A stretch of DNA of 64,000 nt, from positions 310,001 to 374,000 of the forward strand of contig MU839847.1 in NCBI GenBank assembly GCA_030411725.1, in the 5' to 3' direction. The notes beneath the pieces are model-generated. The model worked only from the letters and a program-made list of their open reading frames with translations. It was not told the DNA's origin and did not search any database. The translations under genes were made by a program, and so were the position numbers. The first letter of the stretch is position 1. Each line of letters begins with the position of its first letter. Shown one piece after another: positions 11,179 to 21,911 of this stretch. This DNA is from Echria macrotheca (Eukaryota > Ascomycota > Sordariomycetes > Sordariales > Schizotheciaceae).

Positions 11179-12351
11179 CTAATTCCCCCCTGATGCCGAG
11201 TCAACGCCCTTGAGATGAACCTCCGCACATCCCCCAGGCGTATTAGCAGTGTTGGCCATGTACATCACACCGTTGCACTGCCAAAAGTGGGTGAGGGCGT
11301 AGGTGCCCGTCGTACAGGTGAGCTTCTGCGTGCCCGGCTCGACAGAGCACGTGGGTGTCACCCACGTGTACGCGGTGGTCGTGATGTAAGACGGAGTCGT
11401 TATGAACATAACTCCGTAGCTGCTCGTCGACATGCGGATGTACAGGCCGTAGCTGGTGTCGCTGGCGAGCGTCAAAGCGGGCTGGCCGAATATGAAGGTC
11501 GGGTCGTTTGGGGTGGACGCGCCCGCGGATAGGTAGTACGCTGGCGCGGAGTTGGAGAGGTGTATCGTGTAGTCGGGGCTCGGACCATCCACGATGGCGA
11601 TGCTGCCGCTCTGGAGGGCCGTGGGAGCGGGGGTATCGGTTGTGGTGGTGGTCGTTGTGGTCGCGGTCTCGGTAGTCAGCGTCGAGGTTGTCGTCGTTTG
11701 GATCTGGGAGACGATGACGCTGGTTACGGCGACGGTGACGACGGTTTCGGTGGTTGACTGGACGGTTGACGGGACCGTTGAGGTGACGACCGTGGTTGAG
11801 GGCGGCGAGGACGACGTCACGGGGGTCAGCTCGAGACAGGCGCATGCCGATGAGAATTCAGCGAGGTCGGCGCATGATTCGGGTATGGGAACGGAAGATG
11901 AAGTAGGGGCCGATGAGGTGGTGGTAGTTGAGTGCGTCCTAGACTTGCAGCGGTACCGTTTCTTGTTGGGCCCTCGCTTTTTAACTGGTGCGACAGTAGT
12001 GGTCAGGGTGGACACAACAGCAGGTGCCGTGGAGGTCAGGGTGTTGAGGATTGTCGTCGTGTACTCGGTCGCCGTCTCAGAGACGTATTCATAGACGGTG
12101 GACGTCTGGTCGACAGTAGAAGTCTCAAAAGATGTAGAGATCACAATGTCGATGTAAGTGGATGTGCTGATCTCGGTCGAGAAGATGGGATCCGAGGGGA
12201 CCGTGACGGTGGGAACCACTGGGATTCCAAACGCAGACTGGCAGGACGCGATATACGCCTGTGGCTCGTAGTCCAAGAAACCAGCGACCTGCTGGAGACA
12301 GAGTCCGGCGTTGCACTGCGGGTTGACGGGGTTGACCTGAGCGGCAGCCAT
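11179..12351 (-). CDS. Ser/Thr-rich protein, possible cell-surface protein
   Basis: 390 residues, single exon as modelled. The N-terminal 45 residues hold three Cys and read like the mature start of a secreted fungal protein (AAAQVNPVNPQCNAGLC). Long Thr/Ser/Val-rich stretches follow, with Thr runs such as ETATTTTTTTTDT, typical of O-glycosylated surface proteins, and then a more ordered C-terminal domain of about 140 residues with paired Cys. No signal peptide is visible from the ATG at 12351, so a signal-encoding upstream exon may have been missed, although I found no convincing one. A basic patch (KKRGPNKKRYRCK, about residue 125) interrupts the low-complexity region. The tail ends SGGN without a GPI-type hydrophobic end. 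I do not recognise a named family. Confidence 0.6.
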   Translation of the reverse strand: MAAAQVNPVNPQCNAGLCLQQVAGFLDYEPQAYIASCQSAFGIPVVPTVTVPSDPIFSTEISTSTYIDIVISTSFETSTVDQTSTVYEYVSETATEYTTTILNTLTSTAPAVVSTLTTTVAPVKKRGPNKKRYRCKSRTHSTTTTSSAPTSSSVPIPESCADLAEFSSACACLELTPVTSSSPPSTTVVTSTVPSTVQSTTETVVTVAVTSVIVSQIQTTTTSTLTTETATTTTTTTTDTPAPTALQSGSIAIVDGPSPDYTIHLSNSAPAYYLSAGASTPNDPTFIFGQPALTLASDTSYGLYIRMSTSSYGVMFITTPSYITTTAYTWVTPTCSVEPGTQKLTCTTGTYALTHFWQCNGVMYMANTANTPGGCAEVHLKGVDSASGGN

Positions 12352-14507
12352 CTTGCAAAAGATTGAACGAGTGACAAGAAGGAAAGAAACGAGCGTGGCA
12401 CTTCAAAGGAGCGACTGTGGAAAACGAGAGCGGAGTTAAACAGAGAAAACACGAGTTCTTAGACCTTTATTGTTGAAACCAGGAATGAAGCAAATAACAC
12501 GCTCGGCGAGGACCCCTTTCAGGCATGGCGGTATTTGCGACGTTGTGGATAAGCTTTTTCACTAGTGCGTCCCAATAGGTCCAGCTGAGGTCTAGACTGC
12601 CGTGGCCGCGCGCTAGCAAGGCTTGCAAGGCACCGAGGCTATTGGAATACCCTTGTATCAGCTCGCAACCGCCCTGTTTGCTAGCCCTAAATAGTACTAG
12701 GCTTGCAATAGTGCTTGATACCGCTGATCCTCCCGGATCTCGGCATGTGGTGGCTGCGGATGTTAGCCAACAGAACGGGTTCCTGCAGACCGGGGAATTT
12801 CAAAGACCCGTCGACGAGCAGACGGAATTTTAATGCCAATAACTGATGGAGTTCGAATTAAATTCTCTAAATCGCGACTTTTCGATCGATCGTGGGTTTG
12901 GGGAGAGCCGTTGTCTTGGCATCGCTCTGGGCAATGCCGTCCCAGTCCCGGAAACCGGTCTGGGTGACAGTAACCGGAAGCCGGGTCGTCGCCATGGATA
13001 TAAATTATATCCTCGAATCCCCCATCTTTCTTCCCCTCTCCTTCCCTTTTCCTCGCACCGTTATCTGTCCTCTCCCCGAACCCTTGCTTTGCCATCGCAA
13101 AAGCGATGAGCCTGCTAGAAGATTTGCTATTACCCTGTCACTGTGTTGGTTCTTGACGATAATTTCCTTCTCTTCTGTAGACACGGTGAGGACGGCGACG
13201 GTAGCAGTCACCAGGCGTCGCGAAAGAAAGACGGTATTTTGACCCCCACATGACTGCAACGTACGTACCTTACCCATTGCGAAGGTGGAAATTGACCCGG
13301 TCGATATGAGCGCCGTTGTAGATGATTTATTTAGTAACAGCATGCTACGGTCCTGAGTGAAGTGTGTAACGTCAGAACGCCACTGCAGAGCAATTCAACG
13401 ACGGCTACTGTGGTGGTCTCGTACACGCATGAGGTTTCAAGGGTGCGGTGGAGAGTCAGTTTTCGCTGTAGGCACCCAAATCACTGGCTGTGTTGCGTTG
13501 CCTCTACACTGACGCACAGAAACATGTTATTAGGCTGGGAAGGAGCACCCTCGTGGGATAGCAGGAGCACACGGACCACAACCACCTGTATTTAGCCAGT
13601 CCTGAGGGCTCATCCTCTCTTCCACCAAACAAGCATCCCTCGCCCTGCTCTCTCAAACACCACTGCAGGGAGCTCAGGCAAACTCAGCCCAAAGCCCACC
13701 CCAACCCAACGCAGGACAGGCTCAGACTGCAAAGGGAATAAACGTAAGCTTCGTACCCCCAGATTTGTCGGAGATAACCAAGTTGTAAGTTCAAATTGCC
13801 CGTCGACGTGCATCTCGTACAACCATCCGATCTCTCCCTCCCCGTCTTCCGTGTTGTTCCCGTATATCATGTCTGCATGCGACGTCACGATCGACACATG
13901 ATGAAAGTACACTCGCCCAAGAAATCTCCACACAACGATTGGCCTAGAAGCTTGGGACTGACTCTGAAGCTATCCGGAAGTTCTGGACTCGTGAAACAAG
14001 CTCAACTCCAGAAACGCCGAGAGATCCGAAGATACAAGTGCATCGTCTCCACGTCTGTCACGAGCCGGTTTAAACCGTCCATGGACCGTTTGAAGACACA
14101 TCGGTCCGCGAGCGCCGACCGGTAGCCGAGGACTCCGGCCGCGTCGCGAACCAGGAAGCTTGTGGCCAATCCGCCGACTTACCGCACACTGACGTCTCAG
14201 ACGTCCCACTAACACCCACAGACGTGTGATACCCACATCGAGACAGATTCTCCAATGTGAACCATCAAGTCTCCATGCTCGGCAGTTCGCATCCCGACAT
14301 TATGCCCGATGCAGCGCCATGTCACAACCGTACCATCCGGTCCCGAACTCCGGACGAGTGACGGCAGCGTCTTTAAAACGGACAGACAATCCGGACTGTT
14401 GTGATTTATGACAACATCGGAACAAACCTCCATCAATACTACCACTCTTGACAACACCCATCAACTCTTTCTCTCTGTTTGAATCCATAACATAACCAGC
14501 AGACAAC
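12352..14507. other. Long intergenic region with a dispersed repeat and TCCGG sites
   Basis: 2.2 kb without a supported gene. It holds a TATA-like stretch near 13000-13012 with no gene model attached, one copy of an approximately 110-bp dispersed repeat (13532-13640), and five TCCGG elements between about 13970 and 14400, in the 540 bp before the NRPS-like start codon. Open frames here overlap on both strands and have no family resemblance. Confidence 0.5.
13532..13640 (+). repeat. Dispersed non-coding repeat, copy A
   Basis: About 110 bp, closely similar in the same orientation to 61685-61803. Shared blocks include 'aggagcaccc', 'cacacggacca', 'cctgtattta', 'ccagtcct' and 'acaagcatcc'. The right half differs at about six of 55 positions. 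There is no protein frame in common. Confidence 0.75.
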
Positions 14508-17500
14508 ATGAGCGCATCCAACACCACGTCCACCGGCTCCAGGCCCAGCTACGGCAGACGCCTGTTGGTAAATATCGTCGATGAGCGTGCCCAGAATGAA
14601 CCAGACCGCGAGTGGTGCTGGATCCCACGTTCGTCCGACCCTTCAGATGGCTGGAAGCTCATCACATACTCCCAAGCCGCCAATGCCATCAACCGGGTAG
14701 CACACCGGCTGGTCGAAACGTCAGGGAAGCCAGCCGCCGGCGAATTCCCAACAGTGGCCTACATCGGCCACAACGACGTGCGCTACCTCGTATTCGCCCT
14801 CGGCGCCAACAAAGCCGGCTACAAGGCCCTCTTCATCTCGACCCGCAACACGCAGGAGGGCCAGCTCAACCTGTTCGAGCTGACGAACTGCAATACCCTC
14901 TGGTTCGACGAGTTCTATAAGCAGACGGTCCAGTCATGGCTCCATGAGCGCGATATGCAGGCCATCATGACGCTACCCGTCGAAGGCTGGTTCCCAGACG
15001 AAAAGATCGAGCCGTATCCCTACAACAAGACCTTCGAAGAGGCCGAGTGGGAGCCGCTGCTAGTCCTCCACACCAGCGGCAGCACCGGCCTCCCGAAGCC
15101 GGTTGTATGCAGACACGGTATGCTCGCCGTGGCCGACAAATACCACAACCTTCCACCTTGGAAAGGGAGAACGTCGTCTTTAGAAGAGATGTGCAGGAGA
15201 GCCACCAGGATACTCCATCCCAGTACGGTTGACATCCCTTTTTTCGTATCATAGCTAACACTCGCCAGTGCCCCTATACCATGCTGCAGCGCTGTACATG
15301 TCGTTGATCTCGACACACTACTTCGACGTGCCGTCAGTGCTGGGAATCGGCAATCGTCCGCTTTCAGCTGATATGGCGCTCGCCTGCCTGCAGCACTCTC
15401 CCGCCGACGCAATAGGACTCCCGCCAGCGGTCTACGAGGAGATTTCCCAGGACGATGATGCCATGGCAATATTGCAGAACAAGACAAAATGGGCAATGTT
15501 TGGCGGAGGTAGGTCATCATATGCCACATGGGCAGCGTTTGCAGGCTAACATGAGCAAAGGTAATCTCGCCCGGGAAGCAGGCGACAGGCTCGTAAAGGC
15601 CGGAGTTCTGCTCGTCAACTTCATCGGCGCGACTGAGTAAGTCTCATTAACTCAGACCACCACGAGCAACACTCGCTAACGGAACAGATTCTGTACATTC
15701 CCCGTGTACTGGCAACCAAACCCGGAGCTTTGGCAGTGGTTCATCTTCAACTCGGAACTCTTCGGGTGCGACTGGCGAAAGATGGAGGATGAACACGCAT
15801 ACGAGATGGTTATTGTGAGAAAAGACAAGGACCCGGGGTTTCAAGGCTTCTTCTACACTTTCCCCGACGCCAAGGAGTACGACACCAAAGATCTGTACAG
15901 ACCGCATCCGACTCTTGAAGACCACTGGATCTACCATGGCCGGTCTGACAACATCATCGTGTTCTCCAACGGCGAAAAGCTCAACCCCGTCAGCATTGAG
16001 CACACCATGATGGACCATCCCAAGGTCAAGGGGGCGATCGTGGTGGGCTTCAACAGATTCCAGCCGGCCCTCATCTTGGAACCAGTTGAGCACCCCAAGA
16101 ACGCCGAGGAGAGAGACCAGTTCATCGACGACGTCTGGCCGCTAGTTGTCAAGGCGAACAAGGAGACGGTAGCCCACGGCCAGATTGGGAAACGACTTGT
16201 CGCTCTGTCGAATCCGAACAAGCCATTCCTCCGTGCCGGCAAGGGCACCGTCCAGCGTGCCGGGACGATTCGGCTGTACAAGGACGATATCGACCACATC
16301 TACAGGCACGCAGGGGAAATCTCGTCGGTCGAGGCACCGAAACTGGACCTCAGCTCCAAAGAGGCCCTCCAGAAGTCGATCGAGCAGATGTTTGTCAAGA
16401 ACTTGCAGGCACCCAAGCTCGACGACGACACCGACTTCTTCAGTGTCGGTATCGACTCGATGCAGGTGATCGCCGCCTCTCGTCTGCTCCGCGCGGGAAT
16501 CGAAGCCGCGGGCATCGATCTCGACGCGTCGGCCGTGGCCACCCGGGTCATCTACGGTAACCCAACCATCAGGCGGCTAGCAGAGTACATCTGGTCGGTC
16601 GTGAAAAAGGGCGGAAAGGACGCAACGAGCACCGACGCGGCCGAGGAAACCCACGCCATGGAGGCCCTGATCGAAAAGTACACCAAGGACCTGAAGCCGG
16701 GCAATCCGGACAAGCCCGCGCCGGCGAATAAGGACCAGACCATCGTCATCACCGGCAGCACCGGCGCGCTCGGGTCCTACATGCTGGACATTGCGTGCTC
16801 CAACCCCAACGTCAAGAAGATCATCTGTCTCAACCGGTCCGAGGACGGCCAGCTGCGGCAGAAGCGGGAGAGCTCGAAACGAGGGCTGAGCACCGACTTC
16901 TCCAAGGCGGAGTTCTTCCACGCCGACATGTCCAAGATGGATCTCGGCCTGGGCAAGGAGGTGTACGGCCGGCTTCTCGGGGAGGTCGACCGCGTCATCC
17001 ACAACCAGTGGCCCGTCAACTTCAACATGCCTGTCGAGTCTTTTGAGCCGCATATCCGCGGCGTGCGGAACCTCGCCGACTTCAGCCGCAAGGCCGCAAA
17101 GCGGGTGCCCATCGTCTTCATCTCGTCCATCGCCACGACCGAAGGGTGGAAGAAGCGGGAGCCGGTGCCGGAGGAATCGATCCACGATCTCTCAGTGGCC
17201 ATTGGGGGCTATGGCCGGTCCAAGCTCGTGAGCAGCTTGATCCTGGAGAAGGCCACCGAGGTCTCGGGCGTGCCGTCAGAAATCATCCGCGTCGGCCAGA
17301 TCGCAGGTCCCATGAGCGAGAAGGGCTACTGGAACAAGCAGGAGTGGTTCCCCAGCATCGTTGCCAGCTCGGTATATCTCGGCCTGCTCCCCGACAACCT
17401 CGGGTGGCTGAACACGGTCGACTGGACGCCGATCGAGGGCATCGCGAACGAGGTGCTCGAGGTGTCGGGTATCACGTCCGAGCTGCGCATCGAGGACGTC

Positions 17501-17839
17501 AACGGCTACTTCCACGGCGTCAATCCGGAGCACACCAAGTGGTCGTCGCTGGCGCCGGCGGTTATGGATTTCTACAAGGGCCGCATCAAGAAGCTCGTCA
17601 GTCTCGATGAATGGGTGAAGGCGCTCGAGGACAGCATCCCGACGACCGAGGACATTACCAGAAACCCGGGCCTCAAGCTGCTGGACGTGTACAAGGCCTG
17701 GAATAACGCGGCCAAGATGGGGGCGGGGCACGTCGAATTTGCCATGACCCGTACCAAGCAGTACAGCAAGACGATGCGCGAGATGAAGGCCATTACGCCC
17801 GAGTTGATGCAGAACTGGTGCAGGCAATGGGCATTTTGA
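14508..17839 (+). CDS. NRPS-like A-T-R enzyme (adenylation, carrier, thioester reductase)
   Basis: 1,060 residues in four exons: 14508-15222, 15269-15508, 15561-15636 and 15688-17839 (introns 46-52 nt). The adenylation domain has the A3 core LHTSGSTGLPKP near 185 and the A8 region YHGRSDNIIVFSNGEKLNP. The carrier motif FFSVGIDSMQ has its phosphopantetheine Ser at about 601. The reductase domain has a Rossmann NADPH motif (TGSTGALGSYML, about 699) and the catalytic YGRSK near 852. Enzymes of this layout activate a carboxylic acid as its AMP ester, load it on the carrier and release it reductively as an aldehyde or alcohol. There is no condensation domain, so a single acid is processed; the substrate cannot be read from sequence. 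No tailoring enzymes lie next to it. Confidence 0.92.
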
Positions 17840-18231
17840 GGGGGTGGGGGAGGTCGAAAAGGGGTGACAGCACAACCTGGAAGCTCTGGAAATTGGCAGT
17901 TCAGGAACTTGGGCCGTTGGTAGCTTCGTCGTCACGGATTTGAAATCAGAACAGATTCTCAGCAACCTGCGCGTCGATTTGAGATTGGCCTAGATTTTAG
18001 CTCGACGTTAAGTCAGGTAATCGCAAAAACATTCATTCAACACCATGCTAGGAACATTGAAGGATTTGATCGAGAAAGAGTGACTGGGAGTACAAAGTAG
18101 GTAGTCGACGTGTGTGTATCGCAATGGCAGTGTGTACGTATGATCCGGCTCGTCAGGATCCTTAAGCTCTTTATCGATTCTCTCCTAAGGCTCCTAGCCA
18201 TACCCTGTTCCGCGACGAGAAGCCTCCCCAA
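17840..18231. other. Intergenic between convergent genes
   Basis: A 392-bp gap between the 3' ends of the NRPS-like and HET genes. No gene or repeat seen. Confidence 0.5.
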
Positions 18232-21122
18232 CTATAGTATTGTAATAGTCACCGGCTGACAGCCCGAGCCACTGGATATAAACGAGGCCCACGCTTCTTT
18301 CCCCCAAATCGCCAGACCTACCCGCCTGAATTCGAGACGTTTCATGGCGGAGGGATCAGTAGGAACAAGTGCGATGCAGCCGATGTTGTATCCGGCCTCG
18401 GCGACTCCAAGACACAGAATTCGCTGATCTGCCCATACCTCCTCGTCCGGGAAGAAACTCCCCAAGTCCGTAAGGGACAGATTTCTGGGGTCAATCAAGC
18501 TCCTTCTCTCGCTGCAAAAGAAATCCAAGAAATTAGCATTCCCGCTGCAAGAATCAAGCCAAAGATTGTGAACCTACCCGGCAGTCTCTCCCCTCTTGGG
18601 CTTGCACGCGCCCGTCAATGCCGTGCGCATGACACCTCTGAGACGGAGGCGTCCTCGAACGTCAAAGTCCTTCTGCTGTATATCAACCGAAATATTCTGG
18701 ACCAGAGCTTTCCCGAAGCCAACTTTCTCGTACGACACCTGCTGGTTCACCGATGCCCAGGACCAGGACGGCATCTTCGGCGTATCCCGAACACGCCTTC
18801 GCGGTCTGGACGGACCCAATGCACTTTGGTACGGCGTGAAGCTAGGGATACAGCCACAGGTGGGGAGTATCAATCGCTCAGACGAGTCCACGCGCCACAG
18901 CAGCTGGTTGACGATGTCCCCTTCCCAGAGGCCGGCAACGAGCCGGTCCCCGACAACAGGCGCCATGACCTTCATCATGCCGTGCAGCGCGATGAGCCTG
19001 TCCTTCTCCTTGGTCAGCAGCCGGGAACTGTAATTCTCCACCACGCGTCTCCACGTCAGATACAGGTGCTGGCGGAGCGTATAGCCATTCAACTTGGCCG
19101 TGTCGAGGTCGCCGGCCAGCCGCTCGTACGAGAGCACCGAGTTCTTGAAGTCCCGGGCGTAGTGCACCTGTTCGAACGCGAGAGACATGGACGTCTCGAA
19201 CAGGTCGGGCGTGTTTAGCAGCGGTTCCCGGCGCTGCGGACAGAACTCGGCGGCGTCCATTTCCAGACATTCCCAGTAGATCCCGTCTGCGCAAAACACC
19301 AAGAGGCGCCCGGAGAGGACTTCTTCCTGGAGGATCCACCCGCGCTCGTCAAGAGACCCACGGGGCCGGAAGGTATCTCGCTTCCGCTGGATCTGGGGAG
19401 GCCGGGGCCGCTGGGCGTAAAGCTTGAAGCGGTGGTCTGCGTGCCCGTCTTGGCAGCCCACGTCGAATGTCACTTTCCCTATCTCGATGGGCAGGTTGCC
19501 CCGGCCCCAGTCCTGGAAGCAGCCCGAGTCTCCGCCGTCTGCCGACGATGCCACGATGGTGAGGGCCGCTCTCCGGTAGGTGTCGCCCATCTTCTCGGCC
19601 TCGCTGATCCAGTCGTCCAGGCGGTCCTGGACAATGCAGAGGGAGTCTATCCAGATGTACTGGAACCCGAGACTCCTGGAGGTCATGATGGCATCACGAA
19701 ACGTCTGTGACAGTGTGTCCATTGGGATGCCGCGCATCATTTCTGAGAGTGTTGACGATGTCGTTCTGACGACCGTGTCGGTCCAGCGGTGGCTGAGACA
19801 GACGTAGCGGCCCTTCTCCCCTGGTTTGGTCTCGTATAAGAAAGGCGCCGCCCCGGGTTCGATGGCTATGACTCGGGTCGGCAAGTCCACCTCTCCACTC
19901 TGCCATTTTCGGCATCGGCTATGCTCTTGTTGGCAACGGTTCAACCAGATATGTGCGAGCTGTAGCCTTATCTGTGCGAAGGGCTTGTTGGGGTCTAAGG
20001 CAGCGGCCAGTACGTCTACATGGATTGTACGAGATGTGAGAGCCGCGCTACGACTAAAGTAGGATTGAATAAGTACAGGGACACTAACCTGGGAGAGACG
20101 AGACGGTGTAGGCTGCTCGGTGGTATATCGGTTCCGGGTCTACACACAAGGCAGATAAATATGTCAGCCACCTAAATGTTCAGCCTGTCATCCGACCTGG
20201 CAGGCCCCTGGTAGGAAACAATGGTAGGAAACAATGGGAGTCATTCGTGGTTGCGGGCTGTCTTACCACCCTTGGACGCTGTTAGCTTCCACAACATTTC
20301 CCTCGCCGTCTTCGGATCCCAGTCGGTGTCGTCCTCATTGAACACTGCCGTCTTCTTCATTTTGCGCTGTCGCTGGAACTCGAATCGGCTCAAACACACC
20401 GGTGGCCCTCGGCCACTGTCAATCGCGCTGTGGGCTAGCCGCATGCCCCAAACGAGACGATTAGTCTGAAACTTCTTCAAGTAGTCGTGAACCAGTGAGG
20501 GATCGACCAGGACGGGCGGTTTTTCCAGCAAGAAAAACTGTATCTTAGAAAAATACGTGGGAATATTAAATTGGGTTAGCTCTTTCTCTGTCACCGTCAT
20601 GGTCCGCATTCCAACCACACAGGCGTCCGCGCTGGTCGTGAGCTCGTCGATTTTACAGCCCGCTCCAAGCACCTGGATTTGTGGTTGTGGTGCTATCAGA
20701 TCGTGGCCGACGTTGTCACAGAGGGGACAGGTGCGCCCGGACCGGACCACCCAGCGCAGTGGCCGATTCGCCGAGGGGGCTTCTTCGAAGGTGCTGGTGA
20801 CCACTTCGCTGCAAAAGTCGCACAGAGTTGGGGAGCTTTCAAATGTCGGCTTGGATGAGATCAGCTGAGCCTCCTTTCCGATGATGTCGCTCATTTGTCG
20901 CAGAAGCTCCTAGATGTAATGGAGGTCAGTGTTCTAATCCCTGTTGGGGCCGCTGGAGTCCAGCAAGGAGCGACTTACAGCATCCTCGGCCCCAAACCAT
21001 TCATTTCCATCCGGGTCAGCTGCAAATGAGGCCAGTGGTATTCTGGCCGGCATCGTGGTCGGATGACCATCCTCGTCGAGCATGATCTCCAAAAGTGGGT
21101 TGAAACGGTCTGACAGGTCCAT
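18232..21122 (-). CDS. HET-domain protein 1
   Basis: 851-residue heterokaryon-incompatibility (HET) family protein in five exons: complement of 18232-18511, 18578-20015, 20089-20139, 20267-20909 and 20979-21122. The N-terminal region has two Cys pairs (LCDFC near 70 and TCPLC), the usual lead-in of fungal HET proteins. The HET domain spans about 347-500: YVCLSHRWTD, then LGFQYIWIDSLCIVQD, then AALTIVASSADGG, then DERGWILQEEVLSGR further on. The C-terminal exon adds about 93 residues ending PVTITIL. Exon joins were chosen by phase; the 51-nt third exon is the only path that keeps the frame open. HET proteins act in non-self recognition and can trigger cell death. The gene is divergent from an AAA ATPase, 789 bp away. 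Confidence 0.87.
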
Positions 21123-21911
21123 GTTGTCGTCGTCTGCGCTGGCTCTTGGCAGGTGTCGGATTTAGGTCTTCCCAGTGAAGTGCTTGATGTTGCATGAGCA
21201 AGGGACTTGGAAACTGCCGCCTCTGGATGGCAGGACTAGATGTTTGTACTGGGTACGGATGTCGCTAATAGGTACCGGATAAGGTAATGCTCAGCCAGAA
21301 ACCTAAGGCAGCCAGTGGCCGCCTGGTAATGATCATCTTCGGTCAAAGTCTGGTGCTCAACTCCTAAAAGTAACGTAGTGAGTAAGCATCTTTTCGCGAT
21401 CTGGCACCGTGAATGACTGAACAGTCTCACCGCCAGTTCAAGCACAGCCGCAACTCCTCAATGCTACCTTTCTGACGCAGCACATTTGCCACCAGCTGTA
21501 GGAAGATATCTAGGGGTTAGCTAAAGGCAGCAGCGCGCCTTATGCCTGTGATACACTCGTGTGTAGCATCTGGCCAGCATGCGGGGCGCAGTGGACAGAA
21601 TGTGAGTGGAGGTCTGGACTACCTGGCGAATAAGCACTGCAGCAGTTGGATGCAGAGCCCCTGCGAAGGCAGCAGTGCCTCCAGCAAAGCATCGATTTTC
21701 GGGGCGGCCAATGGCGGAGAATCATTGCCACGTTAGGTTTGAACGCCAGGGCTTCCAGCTAGGCGGCCTCACCTGCTTTGGAATCATGAAAACCACTTGC
21801 AGATTCTGATTCCTTTGATAGCCCCAGCGACTTTAACTTCTCATCACCGCAGACACTAGTTCTAGTTCTCTCCCCCATTCTGTCCAAAAACCACGTCTCA
21901 CGTTAGCGATC
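21123..21911. promoter_or_regulatory. Divergent promoter region between HET 1 and AAA ATPase
   Basis: This 789-bp gap must hold both upstream regions. Small frames occur on both strands but none resembles a known family. No clear TATA box. Confidence 0.4.
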
